Source of the DNA: an uncultured Collinsella sp.
GTDB taxonomy: Bacteria; Actinomycetota; Coriobacteriia; Coriobacteriales; Coriobacteriaceae
Assembly (NCBI GenBank): GCA_900552155.1
Contig: URYU01000005.1
Coordinates: 1 to 30,247 of the forward strand
Direction of reading: 5' to 3'
DNA length: 30,247 nt
In this document: in pieces, positions 15,615 through 21,877 of the stretch
Numbering within the stretch: the stretch's first letter is position 1
Layout of the letters: each line of letters starts with the position of its first letter
Position numbers and translations under genes: made by a program
The notes under the pieces: model-generated
The model's input: only the letters and a program-made list of their open reading frames with translations
Told to the model about the DNA's origin: nothing
The model's database searches: none

Positions 15615-17739
15615 GCGTTTCTGGTCTAGATGCGTTTTGACGCGCCGTCCGAGCTGCCATCGCAAGCGAGGCGGCTTTATGGGCCGCGCCGGTATCGACC
15701 TGTTTATCGAAGACGGTGCCTACACCACGCTTTCTTCTGCCGTGGTCATCCTAGTGGTGCTCACGTTGTTGTTTTCGTCGACCGCGGCGATATGGAGCAT
15801 GTCGCGTGCCGGGGATACCCAGGTGGCGGCCGATAGCGGCGCGCTGGCGGGTGCCAACGTGGTGTCGTCCTATCACACGGCTGCCACGGTGGTTGATGCG
15901 AGCATCTTGAGTCTGGGGCTAGCGGGGTTTGCCACAATCGGGACGGGCCTGGTTGCCATTCTCATCCCAGGTGCCGAACCAGTTGCCGGCAATATGGTCG
16001 ACACCGGGATTGAGATCATTAAAACGCGCAACAAGTTTGCCAAAAGCGCATCGGAAGGCTTGCAGAAAATCGAGACGGCTCTGCCGTATCTGATTGCCGC
16101 GCGTGCCACGCAGGCGGTGTCGGCGCAGGATACCGATAGTGTGGCCTATACCGGTACGGCGCTTGCCGTGCCCAGGACATCCGAGTCGGACTTCGCTGCG
16201 CTCAAAGGGTCAGAGATCTCGACCGATACCATTAAAGACACATCAGATGATTTAGAGCGTGCGGCCGAGGAGCTGCGGAAGGCTTCTGAGGACACGGCGA
16301 AGGCTAAAGAGCGCGCTTGGCTGGCGGATTGTGGCGGGTCTGACAAGGGCTCGGTCAGCAGCTGTTCTTGCATGTGGGAGCGTGTGAAAAGTCTAACGGA
16401 TCTCTCTGGTGCTCAAAATCCGCATTACGCTTCGAGCGTTACGTGGGAACCGCAAGTGGCGCTCGATCGCGCGAAGGCCTACTATCGCCAGCGCCTGGCA
16501 AATGAGAAACCGCTTGGCGAGGGTCCGGAAAAACAGGCAGATTCTGCTGCACGAAAGGTGTTCTTCGCTTATGCGGGCGAAGAAGTCGAGCGGGCATATA
16601 TAACTGAAAAGGACGGCAAAGTTTCCGCCCGCATCCCTTTCCTTCCGCGAAATCCAGATGAGGCGCGGACGACTGAACTCTATACCGATGCGCGTTGGCC
16701 CACGAGTGAAGTAGATAAAGTTACCTATTTGCATTATGGGACTGACTGTCCAAATTACAAAAAAGGAAAGCCGGGTGGGCTGGCATCCGTCGCAGATTTT
16801 GACGGTCACGAAACGTGTAGCGAATGCCATTTCGGTGTGTCGTCTTTAGGGTACGTTGCGATTGCAACGACTTCTGTCGAAAGGGGCTTCGAGTACCACT
16901 TCGATAAGTTCAAAGAGGCTCTGGAAGACTACGTCGAATGCCGCAACAAAGAACTCGAACTTGAGCGTCAGACCGAGGATGAGGCCGACCGTGCGGGCAA
17001 TGCGTTTGACCAGGCCATTAAAGCGCTTTCCGGCGAGCGCCCGCGTATCGCCCCACCTGGACGCAACGGCGTGGTCGCATTTGCAGTTTCGGGTGATATT
17101 ACCAGCCCCGATCAACTTAACTCCTCGTTTAACACGGCAGTCAGGCTTGGCGATCGCGGTGCTATCTCTGCCGCGGTGCTGGCGCCCGATGAGGCGACGG
17201 CGCAAAACAACGTGCTTTCGCGATTTTTCTCGACATTGAAGGAACGCTCGGGCGGCGTTGCCGGCGTGCTCGACGGCGTCATGGATGTTTGGGGACGGCT
17301 GCTCGTGGGATACGGTGATATCCAAGGTTCGGCCGACGAACTTATGGACGAGATGATTAAAGACCTAGGAGGGGGCAGCGGTGCGTTGGACTCCATTGCA
17401 TCGTGGCTCGGCGATACCGTTTCGGCGTCCGTGGCGGCGCTGGGTTTGGAACCGTGCGACTTGCGCCTGCGAAAGCCGGTGCTGACCGATTCCGCCAACG
17501 TCATTAAGAGTCCGGGGTCTGACATTGCTGGTCTCTCTCAAGCGCAAGACAAACTGCGAAGTATTCCGTTGGGCGTGACCGATCCCAAGGCGCTTTGCGA
17601 GGCGTTGGAATATCAAGTCGAACGCACCATTAGCGGTACGGTGTTCACGCTTGCGGAGATTCCTCTGCCCGGCGGCGGCTCCATCCCACTCACCGTCGAT
17701 GTCGCGACACTGGTTGGCGCTCTGGGCGGTGGGTCGTAA
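15586..17739 (+). CDS. large TadG-like pilus-associated protein
   Basis: A 717-aa protein. A basic N-terminus leads to one membrane segment (about 48-71, SSAVVILVVLTLLFSSTAAIW), then SRAGDTQVAADSGALAGANVV (73-93), the hallmark of Tad/TadG-like N-termini. A long exported region follows: helical, charged segment 220-245, Cys at 249, 260, 262, 388, 411 and 414 (HYGTDCPNY and CSECHFG), GFEYHF (434-439), a second charged helix (445-480), and a Gly-rich C-terminus. Possible zinc or disulfide-stabilised domain; function unknown. It may be a pilus tip or wall-spanning component. ATG 15586 has SD GGAGGG (15575-15580); ATG 15679 is an alternative. The stretch from about 16370 to 16870 is clearly lower in G+C than the rest. 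Confidence 0.75.
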   Translation: MIRGLLHGIKRFWSRCVLTRRPSCHRKRGGFMGRAGIDLFIEDGAYTTLSSAVVILVVLTLLFSSTAAIWSMSRAGDTQVAADSGALAGANVVSSYHTAATVVDASILSLGLAGFATIGTGLVAILIPGAEPVAGNMVDTGIEIIKTRNKFAKSASEGLQKIETALPYLIAARATQAVSAQDTDSVAYTGTALAVPRTSESDFAALKGSEISTDTIKDTSDDLERAAEELRKASEDTAKAKERAWLADCGGSDKGSVSSCSCMWERVKSLTDLSGAQNPHYASSVTWEPQVALDRAKAYYRQRLANEKPLGEGPEKQADSAARKVFFAYAGEEVERAYITEKDGKVSARIPFLPRNPDEARTTELYTDARWPTSEVDKVTYLHYGTDCPNYKKGKPGGLASVADFDGHETCSECHFGVSSLGYVAIATTSVERGFEYHFDKFKEALEDYVECRNKELELERQTEDEADRAGNAFDQAIKALSGERPRIAPPGRNGVVAFAVSGDITSPDQLNSSFNTAVRLGDRGAISAAVLAPDEATAQNNVLSRFFSTLKERSGGVAGVLDGVMDVWGRLLVGYGDIQGSADELMDEMIKDLGGGSGALDSIASWLGDTVSASVAALGLEPCDLRLRKPVLTDSANVIKSPGSDIAGLSQAQDKLRSIPLGVTDPKALCEALEYQVERTISGTVFTLAEIPLPGGGSIPLTVDVATLVGALGGGS

Positions 17740-18215
17740 TGAGTATTCGCATGCGTCTGCGCGAGGAGCGCGCCCAAGCGACGGTGGAGATGGCAGTGGT
17801 TACGCCCGTTTTGCTGGTGCTGGCACTCATCGTGTACAACGTCATGATCTTTGCCGGCGCTGTCGCGCGCTTCGACCGCGTGGTGCCCGACATCGTGCTG
17901 GCGCACGCTGTGGCGCCGGGCGGGGAAGGTGACGAGAGCTCTGCCGATGCCTCGGCGACGGTTCAGACTCAAATTCTGAATGCCATGGAAGGCTATGACT
18001 TGCAGATCGAAGTGTCGAGCGAGCAAGGCGCGGAGGCATCGGATGGTGGCCTGCTCTCCCTATCCGGTACGTTTAGGACCTACACCTGCACCATGCACTA
18101 TGAGCCGTGGCCGACTTCTCTCAGCATCGCTGGCGTTCCGCTGGGGGCGCCGACAACGTTGTCGCACGAGCGCGCGGTGACGGTCGATCCGTGGCGTCCG
18201 GGGGTGGTCATGTGA
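17739..18215 (+). CDS. TadE-like minor pilin
   Basis: A 158-aa protein with leader MSIRMRLREERA then QATVEMAVVTPVLLVLALIVYNVM, a TadE-type processing site and hydrophobic helix. The exported part (40-158) contains a possible disulfide-free beta domain with FRTYTCTMHYEPWP. It is the third protein here with an A-Q-x-T-V-E junction besides the pilin. The start overlaps the TadG-like stop (TAATG), and the stop overlaps the next start (GTGA), so it is translationally coupled on both sides. Confidence 0.82.
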   Translation: MSIRMRLREERAQATVEMAVVTPVLLVLALIVYNVMIFAGAVARFDRVVPDIVLAHAVAPGGEGDESSADASATVQTQILNAMEGYDLQIEVSSEQGAEASDGGLLSLSGTFRTYTCTMHYEPWPTSLSIAGVPLGAPTTLSHERAVTVDPWRPGVVM

Positions 18216-18571
18216 CCGCGGTCTCGTCCTACATCGCTTACGCGCGGGCACTCAACAGGCTGGGTTGGACGCCGGCCGAGTTTGTGGTGGCGGAGTCGTT
18301 TGCCGTGCGCCTGCGCGGCATGCTGGGACGGCGTCCGGTTGCCGCCAACGGCCTGCCGCTCGTCATGGCGTTTCCACGCTGCTCTTCGGTCCATACGTGT
18401 TTTATGGCCTATCCCATCGACATCGCCTTCATCGATCGCGACGGCAATATCCTCGCGCGCTACGAAAACGTTCGTCCTTGGCACATGTGCTCCCACCCAT
18501 GCGCCTGGGCCGCACTAGAGCGTCCTTCAATCATTGTTTCGACCCCTGCTCTCCAACGCGTGCCGGCGTAA
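18212..18571 (+). CDS. DUF192 family protein
   Basis: A 119-aa protein of the DUF192 (PF02643) family: FAVRLRGMLGRRP, then PLVMAFPRCSSVHTCFMAYPIDIAFIDRDGNIL, the family core with the H-T-x-F-M pattern. Its molecular role is not established. It has no signal peptide here, while many relatives are exported. It is the last gene of the pilus operon: GTG 18212 overlaps the preceding TGA, with GGGGTGG (18200-18206) upstream. Association of DUF192 genes with Tad loci is something I recall but cannot check. No terminator is visible after the stop. Confidence 0.85.
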   Translation: MTAVSSYIAYARALNRLGWTPAEFVVAESFAVRLRGMLGRRPVAANGLPLVMAFPRCSSVHTCFMAYPIDIAFIDRDGNILARYENVRPWHMCSHPCAWAALERPSIIVSTPALQRVPA

Positions 18572-18575
18572 GAGA

Positions 18576-18605
18576 TTGACGACGGCGGACTTTCGTCATA
18601 CGAAA
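18576..18605 (+). promoter_or_regulatory. predicted promoter/operator of the toxin-antitoxin-like pair
   Basis: TTGACG (18576-18581), a 17-base spacer and TACGAA (18599-18604) as a weak -10. A palindrome, TTTCGT-cat-ACGAAA (18591-18605), overlaps the -10. Ribbon-helix-helix antitoxins commonly repress their own promoter at such sites; that link is inference. Confidence 0.4.
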
Positions 18606-18634
18606 TTGGGTAAGATGGAGGAGAAGATGCATGG

Positions 18635-18898
18635 ATGTTGAGATCCATCCGAACGCCAAAAAAACACTTGACGGAAAAGCAGGTGCTTGGTGCCTGGTTC
18701 GCGGTTACTGAGTGCATTCGCCGCGAGTCGGAGGACGAGCCGCCGAGATGGCTTGCCATTGGATGGCTTCCAGATGGTCGAAGTGTGGAACTTGTTGCGG
18801 TCGAACTAATTCGTGGATGGCTCATTATTCATGCCCTGTCTCCGGTTCAGAAGAAATTCTGGCAAGAGATCGAGCGAGCTCGGCAGAGGGGTCGATGA
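18635..18898 (+). CDS. toxin-like small protein, N-terminus probably frameshifted
   Basis: An 87-aa frame from ATG 18635 ends KKHLTEKQVLGAWFAVTECIRRESEDEPPRW..., a compact alpha/beta protein with the look of actinobacterial toxin partners encoded just upstream of RHH antitoxins (BrnT/DUF4258-like in size and style). The ATG best placed behind the SD GGAGGAGA (18617-18624) is 18631, whose frame starts MDVEIHPNAKK, a better family N-terminus, then hits a run of seven A (18658-18664). With six A the two frames join as ...NAKKHLTEKQ.... As sequenced, only the 18635 frame is open, starting MLRSIRTPKK. It overlaps the next gene (ATGA). Activity is uncertain. Confidence 0.6.
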   Translation: MLRSIRTPKKHLTEKQVLGAWFAVTECIRRESEDEPPRWLAIGWLPDGRSVELVAVELIRGWLIIHALSPVQKKFWQEIERARQRGR

Positions 18899-19182
18899 TG
18901 GGCAAGACGTATACGGCCGCTAATGGTCAGGTTGTAACGGATGAAATGATTGACGCGTGGTGTGAGTCGTACGAGCGCGGAGAGTTTCCGGATGGCGAAC
19001 ACACCGTTGGTGGAATCGTGCGTGGACGGCCCCCGCTCTCAGGTGAGGGGACGGCAACGCTGTCGGTCAAGATTCCTCTGGGAATGAAGGAGGCCATTCG
19101 TCGACGGGCGGCTGCCGAGGGGATGACGCCAAGTGAGTTTGCCCGTGCGGCTCTGAGTGAAAAACTTCTTGCTGCCGGCTGA
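18895..19182 (+). CDS. ribbon-helix-helix (CopG-like) antitoxin
   Basis: A 95-aa protein whose C-terminus ATLSVKIPLGMKEAIRRRAAAEGMTPSEFARAALSEKLL is a ribbon-helix-helix DNA-binding fold: a short beta strand, then two helices joined at GMTPSEF. The N-terminal half (VTDEMIDAWCESYERGEFPDG) is the likely toxin-binding part; this DEMIDAWCE..Y..G..P arrangement is common in antitoxins of gut Actinobacteria (from memory). ATG 18895 (ATGA overlap) has CAGAGGGG just upstream; ATG 18898 is equally possible. Together with the preceding gene it forms a probable type II toxin-antitoxin operon. Confidence 0.8.
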   Translation: MMGKTYTAANGQVVTDEMIDAWCESYERGEFPDGEHTVGGIVRGRPPLSGEGTATLSVKIPLGMKEAIRRRAAAEGMTPSEFARAALSEKLLAAG

Positions 19183-19245
19183 TGCCTCTGACGTGCCGAT
19201 TTATAGAACCGAGGCTGTGCTCAAAAACTTTTTTAAAATTCTCGG

Positions 19246-19273
19246 TTGACCGGAACGCGTCCTTGGTTATACT
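19246..19273 (+). promoter_or_regulatory. tRNA-Phe promoter
   Basis: TTGACC (19246-19251), 16 bases, TATACT (19268-19273). A hairpin GCCTTG-aaa-CAAGGC (19280-19294) follows in the 5' leader of the pre-tRNA. Confidence 0.8.
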
Positions 19274-19305
19274 AATCAAGCCTTGAAACAAGGCACACAT
19301 CAAAT

Positions 19306-19378
<73 letters not shown>

Positions 19379-19391
19379 CCTTGAATTGACT

Positions 19392-19421
19392 AGGACCTCT
19401 GCAAAGGGGTCCTTTTCTTTT
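19392..19421 (+). terminator. terminator after tRNA-Phe
   Basis: AGGACCTC (19392-19399), 6-base loop, GGGGTCCT (19406-19413), followed by TTTCTTTT. Confidence 0.85.
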
Positions 19422-19435
19422 ATCGAGGGCTCTGC

Positions 19436-19666
19436 GGAAATTGCGTCCCGGAATTTGGCTTCAGAGTGGGATGCGTTTTCCGCTTTGATGTCGCTTGGGA
19501 AAGCGCGACCCGGAATCCGGCGTCAGAATGGGACGTGCTTTCCTTTTGCGGCCTTTGGCGGAAACTGCGTCCCAGATCTCGCGCTCAGAACGGGATGCAT
19601 TTTCCGATTGAGGCCTCGAACGGAAAATGCATCCCAGTCTTTTGCGAAAAACGGGATGCGCTTTCC
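19436..19666 (+). repeat. four tandem 62-bp hairpin-forming repeats
   Basis: Left arms (GGAAA..GCG.CCC type, 14 nt) start at 19436, 19498, 19560 and 19622, exactly 62 bases apart. Right arms (GGGA.G..TTTCC type) start at 19468, 19530, 19592 and 19653. Loops are 18, 18, 18 and 17 bases; the gaps between units are 16 bases each. Arms of a unit pair at 12-13 of 14 positions counting G.U. Open frames cross the array on both strands, but their periodic products and lack of SD argue against coding. I see no cas genes and no unique spacers. Confidence 0.85.
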
Positions 19667-19788
19667 GGCGCTTACTTCCGACGTGCGCGCACATCTCGGC
19701 GCACCAGCTCGTGCCCACCTGTCCCAGACATTCCTCCCACTTTTGCGCCACTTTGTAGACCGTTCGGTCGCCTGTCTGCATGCGCGGG

Positions 19789-19842
19789 TATACTCAAATC
19801 GATAGATATGTCATGCAAGAGCGATGCGGGCTTAGCCCGTAT
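19789..19842 (+). promoter_or_regulatory. -10 and leader hairpin of the GH5-like gene
   Basis: TATACT (19789-19794) lies 68 bases before the ATG; no -35 is clear at 16-18 bases. The leader holds ATGCGGGC-tta-GCCCGTAT (19824-19842), an 8-bp stem with one G.U. Confidence 0.45.
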
Positions 19843-19861
19843 GATTCAAAAGGGGGCAGTG

Positions 19862-20923
19862 ATGGAGAGGATACTCGGCGTTAATCTCTCTGGCTGGTTT
19901 ATTCCCGAGCCTTGGGTGACCCCGTCGCTATACGCGGCGACCGGTGCATCCAACGCGGCCGAGCTGCAGGAGGCCATGGGCACCGCCGCCTATAACGAGC
20001 GCATGCGCCGTCATTACGAGACGTTTGTGAGCGAGGACGATTTCCGTCGCATGGCGCAGATCGGTCTCAATGCCGTGCGTCTGCCGGTGCCCTGGTATGC
20101 CTTTGGCTCGCAGGAGTCCGATGCGTCCTACATCTCGGTTGTCGACTACATCGACCGTGCAATTGAGTGGGCTGCCAAGTACGACATCCGCGTGCTGCTT
20201 GATCTAGCAACTGTGCCCGGTGGCCAGGGCGATTCCAACGATTCGCCCGCCACGCCAGAGGCTGTTGCCGAGTGGCATTCGTCCACTAACGGCCGTCATG
20301 TCGCACTCGACGTGCTCGAGCGCTTGGCTGATCGCTACGGCGAGGCCGAGAGCCTGCTGGGCATTGAGCTGCTGGATACGCCGCAGATGAGTGTCCGCAA
20401 GAGCCTCTTCACCATGACGGATGGCATTCCTGCTCACTACCTGCGCAATTTCTATCGCGATGCCTACGAGCTCGTCCGTTCGTATATGCCCGAGGATAAG
20501 ATCGTCGTCTTCTCGTCGTCGGGGCATCCCAGCGAGTGGAAGCATTTTATGCGCGGCGCCAAGTACAAGAACGTCTACATGGACCTTCACCTGTACCATT
20601 ACCGCGACGAGCATGCGCTCGACATCACGAGCCCCCGCGGGCTGACGACGGCGATTTCTCGTAACAAGCGCGAGCTCAAAGAAGCGATTTCGACTGGGTT
20701 CCCCGTGCTGGTGGGCGAATGGTCGGGCGCGGCGATCTTTGCCAACTCGTCGGTTACGCCCGAGGGCCGCAATGCCTACGAGCGCGTGTTTATCGCCAAC
20801 CAACTGGCTTCGTTTGCACCGGCTGCCGGTTGGTTCTTCCAAACGTGGAAGACCGAGAAGCGCATTGCAGCATGGGACGCCCGCGCGGCGCTCGGTACGC
20901 TCGAGCGTGGCATGATTGAATAG
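19862..20923 (+). CDS. GH5-like (cellulase-fold) protein lacking the acid/base Glu
   Basis: A 353-aa (beta/alpha)8 protein resembling glycoside hydrolase family 5, closest in style to glucan exo-beta-1,3-glucosidases. Seen: GVNLSGWFIPEPW (6-18), GLNAVRLPVPWYAF (68-81, with the conserved Arg73), LLDLATVPGGQGD (112-124), GIELLDTPQ (167-175), DLHLYHY (241-247) and the nucleophile strand VLVGEWSGA (E286). The usual NEP after beta-4 is DTP here, so the acid/base Glu is Thr173, and the DLH of beta-3 is DLA. No signal peptide, so it is cytoplasmic. It may be a non-hydrolytic relative or use another mechanism. ATG 19862 follows AGGGGG (19851-19856). The next gene begins six bases after the stop, so it may be co-transcribed with rsmI. 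Confidence 0.85.
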   Translation: MERILGVNLSGWFIPEPWVTPSLYAATGASNAAELQEAMGTAAYNERMRRHYETFVSEDDFRRMAQIGLNAVRLPVPWYAFGSQESDASYISVVDYIDRAIEWAAKYDIRVLLDLATVPGGQGDSNDSPATPEAVAEWHSSTNGRHVALDVLERLADRYGEAESLLGIELLDTPQMSVRKSLFTMTDGIPAHYLRNFYRDAYELVRSYMPEDKIVVFSSSGHPSEWKHFMRGAKYKNVYMDLHLYHYRDEHALDITSPRGLTTAISRNKRELKEAISTGFPVLVGEWSGAAIFANSSVTPEGRNAYERVFIANQLASFAPAAGWFFQTWKTEKRIAAWDARAALGTLERGMIE

Positions 20924-20929
20924 GTTGAT

Positions 20930-21808
20930 ATGACGCAAAACAGCGCCCATACGGGCAAACTCTATGTGGTCGGCACGCCCATCGGCAACCTGGGCGACCT
21001 GTCCCCGCGCGTTGGCGAGGCGTTTGCCGCCGCCGATGTCATTTGCTGCGAAGACACGCGTGTGACGTCAAAGCTGCTGATGCATCTGGGCATTTCCAAG
21101 CCGCTTGTCCGTTGCGATGAGAATGTGATCGCCAGCCGCGCCGCCGGCCTGGTCGACCGTCTGCTGGCGGGGGAGACCCTCGCTTTTGCCTCGGACGCCG
21201 GCATGCCGAGTGTGTCCGATCCCGGACAGGCGCTGGTCGAGGCGGCGCGTGAGGCCGATGTGCCCGTTGAAGTTATTCCCGGGCCCTCTGCTTGCGTCAC
21301 GGCGCTCGTTTCGTCCGGCATTCCCTGCGAGCATTTTTTCTTCGAGGGCTTTTTGGGCCGAAAGCACGGCGACCGCGTGCGCCGTTTACAGCGCCTTGCC
21401 GTGGTGCCCGGCGCACTCATCTTCTACGAGTCTCCACATCGCATCGTGGCGACGCTCGAGGCCGTGGCGGAGGTCTTTCCCCAGCGTGAGGTTGCCGTCT
21501 GCCGCGAACTCACCAAGCTGCACGAGGAGGTCTTGCGCGGGCCCGCTGCCCAGCTTGCCGAGGAGCTGCGTGCTCGCGGCGAGGTAAAGGGCGAGATTGC
21601 GCTGGTCATCGCGCCGCCGAGCGAGGATGAGGAGGCCGGTGTCGCGCCGGTTGGCGCCGCGGCAGCGGATCCCGACGAGGCCCTGCGCGCGGATATCCGC
21701 GCCGCGCTCGAGGAGGGGGAGCCCGCGTCTGCGGTGGCCAAGCGCCTGTCTCAGAAGTATTCGCGCCGCAAGCGCGATGTCTATGCCATGGTGCTCGATA
21801 TGCAATAG
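20930..21808 (+). CDS. rsmI: 16S rRNA (cytidine-1402-2'-O)-methyltransferase
   Basis: RsmI (292 aa) 2'-O-methylates C1402 in the decoding centre of 16S rRNA using S-adenosylmethionine. It belongs to the tetrapyrrole-methylase fold: LYVVGTPIGNLGDLSPR (11-27), CCEDTRVTSKLLMHLGI, LAFASDAGMPSVSDPG and VIPGPSACVTALVSSGI are the family blocks. A C-terminal extension (about 225-292) with an acidic, Ala-rich linker and a basic helix SAVAKRLSQKYSRRKRDVYAMVL is common in this group. The SD is weak (AGGTTG). It follows the GH5-like gene closely and precedes metG, a common pairing. Confidence 0.96.
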   Translation: MTQNSAHTGKLYVVGTPIGNLGDLSPRVGEAFAAADVICCEDTRVTSKLLMHLGISKPLVRCDENVIASRAAGLVDRLLAGETLAFASDAGMPSVSDPGQALVEAAREADVPVEVIPGPSACVTALVSSGIPCEHFFFEGFLGRKHGDRVRRLQRLAVVPGALIFYESPHRIVATLEAVAEVFPQREVAVCRELTKLHEEVLRGPAAQLAEELRARGEVKGEIALVIAPPSEDEEAGVAPVGAAAADPDEALRADIRAALEEGEPASAVAKRLSQKYSRRKRDVYAMVLDMQ

Positions 21809-21832
21809 ATGGAGGATATCCAGCCCTTGCGC

Positions 21833-21838
21833 TAGAAT
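21833..21838 (+). promoter_or_regulatory. possible metG -10 (TAGAAT)
   Basis: TAGAAT lies 40 bases before the metG ATG in the rsmI-metG gap. No acceptable -35 is visible, so this is tentative; metG may instead be read through from rsmI. Confidence 0.35.
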
Positions 21839-21877
21839 CATCCTCTGTATGCAACGTTTTTCTGGAGGACAAACCCC

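Noticed and set aside
16816..16836. c-type heme site (CSECH) in the TadG-like protein
   Set aside because: A single CxxCH with another Cys pair nearby fits a zinc or disulfide site better, and no cytochrome c genes are in view.
19436..19666. CRISPR array
   Set aside because: Repeats are diverged, self-complementary 62-bp units in tandem with no unique spacers and no cas genes nearby.
19386..19805. Open frames on both strands through the 62-bp repeat array
   Set aside because: Products only mirror the repeat period, no SD, and the + frame starts inside the tRNA terminator.
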